A DNA stretch of 29,799 bases from Chloroflexota bacterium (GCA_022562335.1 JADFPM010000005.1:1-29799); one strand, 5' to 3'. Positions 1 to 7,953 are shown, numbered from the stretch's first letter. Notes: generated from the sequence alone by a model not told the origin. Numbers and translations are program-made.

Positions 1-2
1 AC

Positions 3-830
3 TACGCCACCAGTGACCTGATCCATCTGGCCGCGGGGGGTCAGATGGCTTGTTGTGGCTATGACGAGGACGACGTGCCCGGCTCGATCCCCATCGCCCC
101 CGGCGGTGGCAACGCCTGGCACACGGGCAGCCACTACGCTTACATGGCCATCATGGCCGCCCTCTATTACCGCACCAATACGGGAAAGGGCCAGTACATC
201 GATTCCTCGGTCCACGACGCCTGCGCGCTGACCACCGAGATGCACATCGCCACCTACGTCTACACCGGGCAGGTGGTCAGGCGTCAAACGGGACGCCACG
301 CCGCGCCGGCATACACCGACCAACCCCAGATACGGTGCAAAGACGGCAAATACGTCAACGCCGCAGCCTCCAGGCTTACCATCCGCGAGTTCAAGGCCCT
401 GGTGGAATGGATGGACTCTGCGGGGATGGCCGAGGATTTGACCGACGAGCGGTTTTCCGACACGGCGGTGGTCCTCAAGGAACGTTCCCACATCAACGAC
501 GTGGCCACCCGGTTCATATCGAGCATGACCAGGGACGAGGCCGCCAACGGGGGCCAGGAAAGGGGTTTCAACTGGGGCGCCATCCGCTCCCCCGATGAAC
601 TGGTGGACGACGGCCACCTGAACGACCGTGAATTCTGGGTGCAGGTGGACCACCCGGAATTGGGACGCAGCTTCAAATACCCCGGACCCGCGGGCATCTA
701 TAACGGCTCCCCCTGGCGTATCTCCCGCCGGGCGCCCCTGGTCGGAGAGCATAACCAGGAAGTGTTTTGCCAGGAGCTTGGCCTGCAACCCGCCCAACTA
801 GCCTACCTTACAGAGGCGGGGGTCCTGTAA
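3..830 (+). CDS. CaiB/BaiF family (class III) CoA-transferase, 5' truncated
   Basis: The frame is open from base 3, so the gene starts upstream of the window and only about 275 C-terminal residues are present. Class III CoA-transferases move CoA between an acyl-CoA and a free acid in the cytoplasm, typically in degradation of carnitine, oxalate or aromatic acids. The visible part begins with the family-like stretch YATSDLIHLAAGGQM and a Gly-rich loop (GGGNAWHTGSHYAYMA), then GKGQYIDSSVHDA, which matches the conserved GxGQxVDvSm-type segment of the family. The C-terminal part ends in the usual PLVGEHNQEVFCQELGL segment. The catalytic Asp should lie upstream of the window. The internal ATG at base 45 is not the real start. 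The substrate cannot be told from this fragment. Family call is confident. Confidence 0.9.
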   Translation, partial: YATSDLIHLAAGGQMACCGYDEDDVPGSIPIAPGGGNAWHTGSHYAYMAIMAALYYRTNTGKGQYIDSSVHDACALTTEMHIATYVYTGQVVRRQTGRHAAPAYTDQPQIRCKDGKYVNAAASRLTIREFKALVEWMDSAGMAEDLTDERFSDTAVVLKERSHINDVATRFISSMTRDEAANGGQERGFNWGAIRSPDELVDDGHLNDREFWVQVDHPELGRSFKYPGPAGIYNGSPWRISRRAPLVGEHNQEVFCQELGLQPAQLAYLTEAGVL

Positions 831-867
831 AGGTTGGGGAAATCGCAGAGGTAACCACCGTCAAAAA

Positions 868-914
868 TGGTTCGACAAGCCTGTCCTGAGCAGCGAAGGG
901 CTCACCACGAACGG
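868..914. repeat. Interspersed TTCGACAAGC / CGAACGG repeat, copy 1
   Basis: This intergenic segment carries TTCGACAAGC at 871-880 followed by a CTCACCACGAACGG end at about 901-914. The same two words recur at 3885-3944, 7790-7815 and 28196-28288, always outside genes. The rest of the 831-1028 gap shows nothing I can name. Confidence 0.6.
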
Positions 915-1028
915 ATGAGGGTCTTTGTCCCCGTTCCTCCTGAGCCTTGTATCTTAGAAACTCTTGACATTCAAAACAGTTGCGCTCGACGGATTGTCCA
1001 TCTTGGATGCACCGTTTTTAGATAATAT

Positions 1029-2279
1029 CTAAGGCAGGCCCTGCAACTCCACCGCCCTTACCACCCGTTCAACGGCGATGGCAAAGGCCGACTCTCTAAA
1101 AGTGATATTCTCGGCCTTGGCCTTTTCTTCGACGGCGCGGTAGGCCCTGACCAGGATGTCCTCCAGTTCTTTGTTGACCCGCTCCAGGTCCCAAGGGAAG
1201 CGCTGGATGTTCTGGGCCCATTCGAAATAGGACACGGTGACCCCGCCGGCGTTCACCAACAGGTCGGGAAGGCAGGGGATCCCCCGCTGGGTCAGCACGG
1301 CCTCGGCGCCGGGCGTAACCGGGTGGTTGGCGCCCTCCACGACGAGTCTCGCGTTTATGTTGGCGGCGTTGCCGCTGTGGATGGCCCCTCCCAGCGCGGC
1401 GGGCACCAGGAAATCGCATTCCAACGCCAGCAATTCCTCGTTGGTCACGGCATCTCCACCGGAGAACCCAAAAACGCCGCCCGTACTATCGAGATGGGCT
1501 TGCAGTCCGTCCAGGTCCAAGCCGCCGCCGTTACGCACGCCGCCGCTCACGTCGCTCACGGCAATGATCCGGCAGCCCATCTGGTCCAGGTACTTGGCGG
1601 CCCAGGAGCCCACGTTGCCGAATCCCTGCACCACCACGGTGGCGTCCCGAAGCGGTATCTGGAAACCCTCGGCCGCCTCTCTGACCATCAATGAAACGCC
1701 CTTTCCGGTGGCTTCGTTACGGCCGGGAGAACCGCCCAACTCCATGGGCTTGCCGGTGACCACGCCGGGGGAATAACCGTTCTCTTCGGAATAGGCGGCC
1801 ATCATCCAAGCCATGGTCTGGGCGTTGGTGCCCACGTCGGGCGCGGGGACGTCCCGGTTGACCCCGATGATCTGGCAGATGGAATGGGTGAACCGCCGGG
1901 TCATGGTTTGAAGCTCCCGGCTGCTCATGGAACGGGGGTCGCACTGAATCCCTCCCTTGGCCCCGCCAAAGGGAATGTCCACCAGCGCGGTCTTCCAGGT
2001 CATCAGCGACGCCAGGGCCCGCACTTCCTCTTCGTCGGCTTCAGGATGGTACCTGACTCCGCCTTTGTAGGGGCCCCTGGCGTTGTTATGCTGGATCCGG
2101 TAGCCGATGAAGACCTGCAGGCCGCCGTCGTCCATACGCACCGGAAGCTCAACCCGGACTTCCCGGTCGGGGGTGCACATCAAAGCCCTGATCTCGTCGT
2201 TCACCCCCAGCCGGTCGCAGGCCTGGTCGAAATAATAGACGACCGCCTGGAATGGGGTCATTTCTGTTGGGATAGCCAC
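1029..2279 (-). CDS. gdhA: Glu/Leu/Phe/Val dehydrogenase (glutamate dehydrogenase-like)
   Basis: The 416-residue length is the normal size for hexameric GdhA-type enzymes, which interconvert glutamate and 2-oxoglutarate plus ammonium with NAD(P). The N-terminal domain has the substrate loop NARGPYKGGVRYHP (about 65-79), TWKTAL with Lys96, and PFGGAKGGI with the catalytic Lys108. PAPDVGT follows. The C-terminal Rossmann domain starts at about residue 213 with VVVQGFGNVGSWAA, and the late NAGGVTVSYFEWAQN segment is also typical. The start is a GTG at 2279 preceded by GGAGGGAAAAAC, a strong ribosome site. The gene is monocistronic by position. Leucine or another amino acid could be the substrate instead of glutamate, but the length and the KGG motifs fit GdhA best. 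Confidence 0.93.
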   Translation of the reverse strand: MAIPTEMTPFQAVVYYFDQACDRLGVNDEIRALMCTPDREVRVELPVRMDDGGLQVFIGYRIQHNNARGPYKGGVRYHPEADEEEVRALASLMTWKTALVDIPFGGAKGGIQCDPRSMSSRELQTMTRRFTHSICQIIGVNRDVPAPDVGTNAQTMAWMMAAYSEENGYSPGVVTGKPMELGGSPGRNEATGKGVSLMVREAAEGFQIPLRDATVVVQGFGNVGSWAAKYLDQMGCRIIAVSDVSGGVRNGGGLDLDGLQAHLDSTGGVFGFSGGDAVTNEELLALECDFLVPAALGGAIHSGNAANINARLVVEGANHPVTPGAEAVLTQRGIPCLPDLLVNAGGVTVSYFEWAQNIQRFPWDLERVNKELEDILVRAYRAVEEKAKAENITFRESAFAIAVERVVRAVELQGLP

Positions 2280-2332
2280 GTTTTTCCCTCCGAGTCAGTA
2301 CTGCGCCAATATGTATCCGATTGCAACGATCT

Positions 2333-2417
2333 CACCCCCATCCTAACCTTCCCCCGTGAAGGGGGAAGGAACTAGTCCTCTCCCCCTCGACGGGGGAGAG
2401 TTAGAGTGGGTGGGGGT
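2333..2417. repeat. Clover-leaf palindromic repeat, copy 1 (85 bp)
   Basis: The element begins CACCCCCATCCTAAC and ends GTGGGTGGGGGTG, so its ends pair. Inside are two further hairpins, CCTTCCCCC/GGGGGAAGG and CTCTCCCCC/GGGGGAGAG. Folded, it would be a closing stem with two arms. A near-identical copy is at 5301-5382. The remainder of the 2280-2652 gap holds no gene that I can support; a TTGACA word at 2514-2519 has no matching -10 box. Confidence 0.85.
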
Positions 2418-2652
2418 GAAAACTTCATGCTCACCGCTATTTTGACGGGTTATTCGGCGATTTGCTACAGATTCGGCCCGCTGTGATTTCTTCATCGGGG
2501 CCGACCGCGGCGTTTGACAAAGCCAGTCTTGCCATCGGACTCCATCGGTGAGTATGATGCTACAGGTTCCAGAGAGTGTTCACCATCCACCCGTCAATCG
2601 TCTGATTCCCAAGAGGTCATACTCGATTCATCTCAACCAAAGGAGGAGCCCC

Positions 2653-3210
2653 ATGGCACGAACGCCGGTCCTCACCCGAGACCAGGTCCCCGAGAATCTA
2701 CGCGAAGCCTTCGATCACGAAACCGCCAACAGCGGCGGCGTGGTGGCGTCCGGCCCCGGTTCGGCGATGATCCACAGCCCCGAGATGCGCCGCCGTGCCA
2801 ACCACCTGGTATTCTACCTCCGGGAAGCATCGGTCCTGCCCAAGAAACTCCAAGAATTGATCATGATCCTGACCGCCCGGTCCATGGACTGCCTGTTCAT
2901 CTGGAACGCCCACGCCGCGGGGGCGAGGCGCGAGGGGATCAGCGACGCCTATATCGATGCCCTGCGGGATAATCGGCCTTTGCCTCAATTGCCTCCGGAT
3001 GAACAGTTGGTGGCCGACTACGTGCTGCAATCATTCAAGGACCACCGGGTGGACCAGAGCACGTTTGATGCGGTGATAAAAGAGTACGGCGCCCAGGGAG
3101 CGACCGAGATCAGCACTTGGATGGGCTATTACACCATGCTGGCCTTCAACGTGAACGCGTTTGAGGTAGACCTGCCCCAGGATCACAAAGAGCCAGCGTT
3201 GCCGGTCTAA
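2653..3210 (+). CDS. Carboxymuconolactone decarboxylase (CMD/AhpD) family protein
   Basis: This is a 185-residue protein. The helical CMD core appears at about 60-110, with LQELIMILTARSMDCLFIW followed by NAHAAGARREGIS, matching the family pattern of an acidic/Cys-rich helix, W-x-x-H and then A-x-x-x-G-[IV]. Members are either true 4-carboxymuconolactone decarboxylases or AhpD-like peroxide-reducing proteins that need a CxxC. Only one Cys is present here, so a redox AhpD role is unlikely. The start at 2653 is chosen because AAAGGAGGAGCCCC lies directly upstream; an in-frame ATG at 2548 has no such site. The gene is alone on its strand and converges on the phosphoesterase, with 24 bases between the two stops. 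The exact substrate is unknown. Confidence 0.85.
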   Translation: MARTPVLTRDQVPENLREAFDHETANSGGVVASGPGSAMIHSPEMRRRANHLVFYLREASVLPKKLQELIMILTARSMDCLFIWNAHAAGARREGISDAYIDALRDNRPLPQLPPDEQLVADYVLQSFKDHRVDQSTFDAVIKEYGAQGATEISTWMGYYTMLAFNVNAFEVDLPQDHKEPALPV

Positions 3211-3234
3211 CTGGGGCCGCCGGCGGGCTTGGCA

Positions 3235-3795
3235 TCAGATGTGCGGCCGGATATCCAGCGCCATGGCTTCGGTGGGATTGGGCCGGCCAGGGGTCTCGCC
3301 CAAGGGGATGATCTCAGCGTGGACCTTGCCGGGTCCCAGTTCCAGCAGGCCCACCGTACCCAGTCTCAACTCTTTGTGGTGAGGAAAGGTAAGGCTGCCG
3401 CTGTTGAGCAGGATGACTTCGTCACGATATTCCAACCGCTCTTGATGGGTGTGGCCCGCCACCATGATGTCCACCGGAGTGGGGAACAGTTGTTGGAGCT
3501 CGGACATGGGCCGAAACTCTCTTTCCAGGCTGTGGATCATGCCTATGCGCCAACCCTCGGCCTCAAAGACCTGCACGTCCTTCATACGGGAGTCGGTGAT
3601 AGGATCGTTGTTGCCGGTGGAGCAGACCACGGGGGCGAACTGTTCCAGCCAGTCCAGGATGATAGTCGAGGTCAGGTCGCCGCCGTGCATTATCAGGTCC
3701 ACGGTGGAGAAAAAATCGGCGGGTTGGGGGCCCATCTCGTCCAGATTTCGGATAAGGGCGGGGAGGTGAGTATCGGAAAGGAGTCCAATTCGCAT
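3235..3795 (-). CDS. YfcE/MJ0936-type metallophosphoesterase
   Basis: The 186 residues match the small single-domain phosphodiesterase family, which uses two metal ions to cleave phosphodiesters in the cytoplasm. All signature motifs are visible: D8-x-H10, HGGD (37-40), GNND (61-64), a His in MIHS (His88) and GHTH (114-117). The late NSGSLTFPH segment also fits, with FPH where most relatives have a PR. The family usually has a Gly after His88 (GHG or HG), and here it is Ser. The start at 3795 gives the normal MRIGLLSDTH beginning. The ribosome site is AAAGGA-like (CCGATA upstream is weak). Natural substrates of these proteins are rarely known. Confidence 0.93.
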   Translation of the reverse strand: MRIGLLSDTHLPALIRNLDEMGPQPADFFSTVDLIMHGGDLTSTIILDWLEQFAPVVCSTGNNDPITDSRMKDVQVFEAEGWRIGMIHSLEREFRPMSELQQLFPTPVDIMVAGHTHQERLEYRDEVILLNSGSLTFPHHKELRLGTVGLLELGPGKVHAEIIPLGETPGRPNPTEAMALDIRPHI

Positions 3796-3884
3796 CGATT
3801 CAATCTAGACATACCACCTGGCAAAGTCAACTTGCCGGGGTAACGGCTCGGGGTATTTCGATTTTTCGGCGGCCCAGCTGTTTT

Positions 3885-3944
3885 CCGTTCGCCCTGAGCC
3901 CGTCGAAGGGCAGCCAGATGGTTCGACAAGCTCACCACGAACGG
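3885..3944. repeat. Interspersed repeat copy 2, with CCGTTCG/CGAACGG ends
   Basis: This 60-bp segment begins CCGTTCG and ends CGAACGG, giving 7-bp inverted ends. Internally it has CCCGTCGAAGGG and TTCGACAAGCTCACCA. It lies in the 3796-4077 gap between divergent genes. The rest of the gap shows only the ribosome site of the next gene. Confidence 0.65.
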
Positions 3945-4077
3945 GAGCTCGTTGGTCAGATCGGATAATCAGCTGACCCCGGCTTTGGCTCCGGTCGATC
4001 ACGGACCTGACCGCCTAGTTTGCGGCTGGCCGCAATGCGCGAATCATAGCTATTTCTCCAAAGGATGGGTATAAAAC

Positions 4078-5271
4078 ATGCCTCAGACAAAAACAGCGGC
4101 CATCGTGGGTATCCATGAATATCCATCGCGGGTGGTGGGGCCGGGCGTCAGCGCGCTGCAGATAAAGGCGGCCAGCGCCGCCAAAGCCCTGGAGGACGCC
4201 GGTTTCACCTGGAAGGACGTGGACGCGGTTTACGACACCGGCAGCGACCAGGGCATCGGAGGGCTGGGGATCTCGGAATACTTCGGCTTCAAGCCCAACG
4301 TCATCGACAACACGTCGGTGGGAGGGTCGTCTTTCGAGTTCCACGCCAACCATGCCCTGAGGATGATAGAGGCGGGCAAGTGCAACGTGGCGTTGATCAC
4401 CTACGGCTCCACCGCCCACTCGGACCGCAGGGCCATCGGCACCGCCGGAGGCACCGGACTGGGGGCGGCCAGCATGTTCAACAACATGGAGGACCCCTGG
4501 GGCCTGACCCTCATCGGCAATTACGCCATGGTCAAGGTGCGGCATAAATTCCAATACGGCACCACCGACGAGCAGTTCGCCGCCATCTCGGTGGCCACCC
4601 GCCGCCATGCCATGCGCAACCCCGAGGCGGTGAAAGCGATGACCGACCTGGAGTTTGTCGGCGTCAACGAGATCACCGTGGAAGATGTCCTGGACTCTAG
4701 GACGGTGGCCTATCCCCTGCACCTGCTGGAATGCTGCATGGTCTCCGACGGCGGCGGCGCGGTGATTGTCTGCTCGGCCGATATGGCCCGCAACGCAAAG
4801 AAGAAGCCGGTGTGGATCATCGGCACCGGAGAGGCGACGAAATACCGGGAGAACGGGGGCGACATCACCGTCAGCGCCGGCGGCCAGTCCGGCCCCATCG
4901 CCTTCGCGGACGCCGGGGTTTCGCCGTCGGAGATAGACATACTCATGGCCTACGACTCATTCACCATCACCGTGATGTGCCTCATCGAAGACCTGGGGTT
5001 CTGCAAGAAGGGCGAGGGCGGAGCGTTTGTCAGCGGCGGCCGCATCAATTTCGACGACCCCCGCAAGCCCGCGATAAACACCGACGGTGGCGGTATATCT
5101 TCCAATCACCCAGGGGCGAGGGGAATCTTCTTGTTGATGGAAGCTACCCGCCAGCTAAGGGGCGAGTCGACGTCGCAAGTAGCCGATGCCAAGTTGGCCG
5201 TGGCGGTGGGCAACGGGGGCCAACTGGGTTCCCGCCACGCCACCGGGGTGACCATCCTGGCCGCGGACTAG
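4078..5271 (+). CDS. SCP2-type thiolase-family protein lacking the nucleophilic Cys
   Basis: This 397-residue protein has the thiolase fold of the SCP-x/Ltp group: an N-terminal TAAIVGIHEYP, a central AYPLHLLECCMVSDGGGAV, DLGFCKKGEGGAFV, NTDGGGISSNHPGA with the conserved His, and a C-terminal AVGNGGQLGSRH in place of the classical CxG. At the site where thiolases carry the nucleophilic Cys, the sequence is TSVGGSSFEFHANHAL, so Ser84/Ser85 replaces Cys. Family members like this pair with a DUF35 partner, and in actinobacterial steroid side-chain degradation (Ltp2-type) they act as retro-aldolases, not thiolases. The next gene is a DUF35 protein, which supports that idea. The start at 4078 has AAAGGA upstream. 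The actual substrate is unknown. Confidence 0.9.
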   Translation: MPQTKTAAIVGIHEYPSRVVGPGVSALQIKAASAAKALEDAGFTWKDVDAVYDTGSDQGIGGLGISEYFGFKPNVIDNTSVGGSSFEFHANHALRMIEAGKCNVALITYGSTAHSDRRAIGTAGGTGLGAASMFNNMEDPWGLTLIGNYAMVKVRHKFQYGTTDEQFAAISVATRRHAMRNPEAVKAMTDLEFVGVNEITVEDVLDSRTVAYPLHLLECCMVSDGGGAVIVCSADMARNAKKKPVWIIGTGEATKYRENGGDITVSAGGQSGPIAFADAGVSPSEIDILMAYDSFTITVMCLIEDLGFCKKGEGGAFVSGGRINFDDPRKPAINTDGGGISSNHPGARGIFLLMEATRQLRGESTSQVADAKLAVAVGNGGQLGSRHATGVTILAAD

Positions 5272-5300
5272 TATTAGGACGATACGGGGATGACGGCAAC

Positions 5301-5382
5301 CACCCCCATCCTAACCTTCCCCCGTAAAGGGGGAAGGAATAAGTCCTCTCCCCCTCGACGGGGGAGAGTTAGAGTGGGGGTG
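5301..5382. repeat. Clover-leaf palindromic repeat, copy 2 (82 bp)
   Basis: This copy is nearly identical to 2333-2417: the same CACCCCCATCCTAAC start, the same two inner hairpins, and a GTTAGAGTGGGGGTG end. The two differ by a few substitutions and a 3-4 base length change near the right end. It sits between the thiolase and DUF35 genes, which otherwise look like one transcription unit, so it could act on their shared mRNA. Confidence 0.85.
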
Positions 5383-5464
5383 AACTCCCGTAGCAGATCA
5401 AACGTTGGCAAAGTAGCAGAGCTTTAAATTCAGCACACCGCAATAAGAACGCTAAGGAGAACAA

Positions 5465-5881
5465 ATGCCGCCGCTACGACCGCAACCGCGTTTCCCGGAA
5501 AACGACACCCAGCCGTTTTGGGACGCCACCAAGGGCCACCAGTTGACCTATCAGACCTGTGACAGTTGCAAGGAAATCATCTTCTATCCGCGACGCCATT
5601 GCCCCAACTGCGGCTCGCAGGAGAACACCTGGAACGTTTCCCAGGGGCTGGGCGCCGTTTACACCTTCAGCGTCATCATGCAGAGCCGCCATCCGGCGTT
5701 CAAAGACCTGGGCGCCTACGCCGTGGCCTACGTGGACCTGGACGAGGGTTTCCGGATCATGACCAACATCGTGGGCATCCAGGACCCCACCAAGGACATC
5801 CAGTGCGGCATGAGGGTCAAGGTGCGCTGGGAGGACCAGGGGGAGGGGGAGATTTCGCTGCCCATGTTTGAGCCGGCGTGA
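5465..5881 (+). CDS. DUF35 zinc-ribbon/OB-fold protein, thiolase partner
   Basis: The protein is 138 residues, the standard length for a DUF35 (ChsH2/Ltp partner-like) protein. Residues 18-28 (FWDATKGHQLT) form the usual N-terminal helix. A zinc ribbon follows with Cys32-x2-Cys35 and Cys46-x2-Cys49 (CDSC, CPNC). Then comes the OB-fold with GLGAVYTFSVI, YAVAYVDLDEGFRIMTNIVG and GMRVKVRWE. Such proteins bind and stabilise an adjacent thiolase-like subunit and help bind acyl-CoA. The adjacent cysteine-less thiolase upstream is the obvious partner. The start has AAGGAGAACAA directly upstream. Domain assignment is confident; the exact reaction of the complex is not known. Confidence 0.92.
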   Translation: MPPLRPQPRFPENDTQPFWDATKGHQLTYQTCDSCKEIIFYPRRHCPNCGSQENTWNVSQGLGAVYTFSVIMQSRHPAFKDLGAYAVAYVDLDEGFRIMTNIVGIQDPTKDIQCGMRVKVRWEDQGEGEISLPMFEPA

Positions 5882-5995
5882 TGCACGAGGGATGGCATGC
5901 AAACAAACGCCGGTTGCGGGGCAAAGGCTGGCCCCGCCCCAGATGGTTCGCCGCCGCGTCTGGCTCACCATGACAATCAAAAGGAGGCTCCGCTG

Positions 5996-6883
5996 ATGAC
6001 GAAATTCCGCATCATGCCCCACAGCCGGCTACAGGAATGGGTGGCCGAAGAAAAAGGTTATTTCGCCGACGAGGGGCTGGAATACGAATTCATCACTTCT
6101 GGCCGGGCCGACCAGCACCAAGACCCGTCGGTCCAGTCTTCGGAAGGCGCGCCGCGGGAGGTCAAGCAAGGCGCTTTTGAATCCATGGAAGCCGGGCGGG
6201 CTTGCGAGATAAGCTCCGCCTGCCATTGGGCGGTCAGCACCGCCGCCCGCAGCGATCGCGGCCGCATGTGGGGCCATGCCTATTCGGTGACCCCCAGCGG
6301 CATCTGGGTGGCGCCCGAGTCTCCCATCAAGAAACCCGAGGACCTGGCGGGGGTGGAAGTCGCCGTCGGCTTTCATTCGGGAAGCCATTTCTCGGGATTG
6401 CAGGGCCTGGAAAAGATCCTGCCCAGAGACCAGATAAAGCTCCAGTTCGTGGGCGGCCCCCTGGACCGGATGAAGCTGTCTTTGGACCGCCGGGTAAAAG
6501 CCGCCAACGTCTTTGGGACCCCTTCCTACGTCCTGGAGCAGCAGGGCTTCCGCAAGATAGTCGACACCACCTTTATGATCGGTTTCCTGATCAACGGCGA
6601 CCCCACCGACCAGCAGCTTTGGGCCTATTTCAATGCTTTACAGAGGGCCCAGCGCGAGATCGACGCGGCCAAGGAGCTCTACCAACACTATTTCCTCAAG
6701 GAGCTTCCCGACCAGTACCACTCCCTTTTCGACCACCGCAGCGCGGGCACCGGGGAGCGGTTGGTGTTCGAACCCTACACCAGGGAGATGTTCGAGCGCA
6801 CCCACCGGTGGCTCATCGATTGGGAGCTATTCTCGCCGGACCAGATGGGAAGCCTGGAATACGATAAAGCCGTGGCGCATTAA
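5996..6883 (+). CDS. Signal-less protein of the periplasmic-binding (NMT1/SsuA-like) fold
   Basis: This 295-residue protein begins TKFRIMPHSRLQEWVAEEKGYFADEGLEYEF, which is cut here to its key words: a beta strand, an EWVAEEKGYF helix and a GLEYEF strand, as in ABC binding proteins of the NMT1/SsuA family. SPIKKPEDLAGVEVAVG (about 107-123) is the usual hinge motif of the fold. There is no signal peptide and no lipobox, so it should stay in the cytoplasm. Cytoplasmic relatives of this fold include 4,5-dihydroxyphthalate decarboxylase and thiamine-pyrimidine synthase, so an enzyme is possible; the Cys-rich motif of the latter is absent. The start at 5996 is chosen for AAAAGGAGGCTCCGCTG; the earlier ATG at 5897 adds 33 low-complexity residues. 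It ends 12 bases before the hydrolase. Confidence 0.75.
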   Translation: MTKFRIMPHSRLQEWVAEEKGYFADEGLEYEFITSGRADQHQDPSVQSSEGAPREVKQGAFESMEAGRACEISSACHWAVSTAARSDRGRMWGHAYSVTPSGIWVAPESPIKKPEDLAGVEVAVGFHSGSHFSGLQGLEKILPRDQIKLQFVGGPLDRMKLSLDRRVKAANVFGTPSYVLEQQGFRKIVDTTFMIGFLINGDPTDQQLWAYFNALQRAQREIDAAKELYQHYFLKELPDQYHSLFDHRSAGTGERLVFEPYTREMFERTHRWLIDWELFSPDQMGSLEYDKAVAH

Positions 6884-6895
6884 GGACAGCCAATA

Positions 6896-7621
6896 ATGAT
6901 CTCTCCAAAGAATTCTTCCTGGGAGACGATACAAGTAGACGGGTCGGAGATGGGTATCTGCCTGGGGATGCCCCAGGGAAGCGGTCCCTTCCCGGCCGTG
7001 GTGGTCTGCCAGGCCGCCGGGGGGGTGGATGAATTCATCCAGACCATCGTGGACCGCCTGGCCGCGGATGGGTACGCGGCGGTGGCGCCGGACCTGTACC
7101 ACCGGACCACCGAGGAGATCGAAAGGGCCACGGGCAAGACCCGGCGGCAATTGCTGGACGACACGGAGATCGTGGCCGACATAAGCGCCACGGTCTCGTT
7201 CTTGCAGAACCACGCTTTAGTGGACAGCCGGCGGATCGGTGTCACGGGGTTCTGCATGGGAGGCCGGGTGGTCTGGCTGGCGGCGGTCAGCAACCCCGAT
7301 TTTAAAGCTGCCGTGCCTTTTTACGGCGGGTTCATCATGGATTCGTGGGGAAAAGCCGCGCAGAGCCCGTTCGATCTAAGCAACAACATCAATTGCCCCG
7401 TGATGTTTCACTTTGGCGAGATAGACCAAAATCCATCCCTGGACGATATGGCCAGGTTCGACCAAGAACTGACCCGCTTAGGAAAGTCCCACGAATTTCA
7501 CGTATATCCAGGGGCGGACCACCGGTTTTTGGACCACACCTTCACCGCTTTCCAGCAGGAAGCAGCGGAGCTTTCCTGGGCGCGGACCCTGGATTTTTTC
7601 GCTGTGAACCTGAAGGCCTAG
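6896..7621 (+). CDS. Dienelactone hydrolase family protein
   Basis: This 241-residue alpha/beta hydrolase has the full DLH-type triad. The nucleophile is Cys120 in GFCMGG, the acid is most likely Asp177 in HFGEIDQNPS, and the base is His209 in PGADHRF. PDLYHRT and YGGFI (143-147) are also typical of the family, which opens dienelactones in chlorocatechol breakdown but also acts on other lactones and esters. The start at 6896 lies 12 bases after the preceding gene's stop with a modest AAGGACAG ribosome site, so the two are probably co-transcribed. It is the last gene of the plus-strand group that began with the thiolase, and a hairpin follows it. The substrate is not known. Confidence 0.93.
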   Translation: MISPKNSSWETIQVDGSEMGICLGMPQGSGPFPAVVVCQAAGGVDEFIQTIVDRLAADGYAAVAPDLYHRTTEEIERATGKTRRQLLDDTEIVADISATVSFLQNHALVDSRRIGVTGFCMGGRVVWLAAVSNPDFKAAVPFYGGFIMDSWGKAAQSPFDLSNNINCPVMFHFGEIDQNPSLDDMARFDQELTRLGKSHEFHVYPGADHRFLDHTFTAFQQEAAELSWARTLDFFAVNLKA

Positions 7622-7679
7622 ACTTTCTACTAACCGTTCCAGCGGCACTGCCAGCCGCCCATAACGGCCTCCAAAATCA

Positions 7680-7716
7680 AAGGCCCAGCGATTACGTCAT
7701 GGAACCGCTGGGCCTT
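7680..7716 (+). terminator. Hairpin after the dienelactone hydrolase gene
   Basis: AAGGCCCAGCG at 7680-7690 pairs perfectly with CGCTGGGCCTT at 7706-7716 around a 15-base loop. It lies about 60 bases after the stop. The following bases are T-rich only in patches, so the terminator role is plausible but not certain. Confidence 0.55.
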
Positions 7717-7789
7717 GATCGTCTCTTGGTCTTGGTGATTTAAAGGCGAAGTCTACCCACTATTGGAATATCGCACGTCCCGCATTTAT

Positions 7790-7931
7790 CCTTCGACAAG
7801 CTCAGGACGAACGGTTTTGAACCATTGAGCACTGTGGTGAGCCCGCAGGCATTGTTCAGGAAAAGCGGTTTTGAACCATTCATCACTATTGTGAGCCCGC
7901 AGGCATTGTTCAGGGCGAACGGTTTTGAGCC
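7790..7931. repeat. Interspersed repeat copy 3 plus 54-bp tandem repeat
   Basis: CCTTCGACAAGCTCAGGACG starts the element at 7790. From 7812 a 54-bp unit repeats: CGGTTTTGAACCATT at 7812-7826 and 7866-7880, GTGAGCCCGCAGGCATTG at 7837-7854 and 7891-7908, then a partial third unit at 7920-7931. Nothing else is seen in the 7622-7953 gap apart from the upstream hairpin. Confidence 0.8.
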
Positions 7932-7953
7932 CCACGCCGGGTGGAAACCGTTT

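Noticed and set aside
2514..2558. A promoter from the perfect TTGACA before the CMD gene
   Set aside because: The only TATAAT-like word (TATGAT at 2553) is 33 bases away, far from the usual 17.
4015..4722. A 235-residue minus-strand frame opposite the thiolase
   Set aside because: It is rich in Gly, His, Val and Arg with no motif, and its bases are fully explained by the thiolase on the other strand.
2333..5382. A composite transposon bounded by the two clover-leaf repeats
   Set aside because: The repeats are in the same orientation by their sequence and lie in ordinary gaps. The genes between them are normal metabolic genes and no transposase is seen.
7812..7931. A CRISPR array
   Set aside because: Only two full 54-bp units are present, the inner part also repeats, and no cas gene is near.
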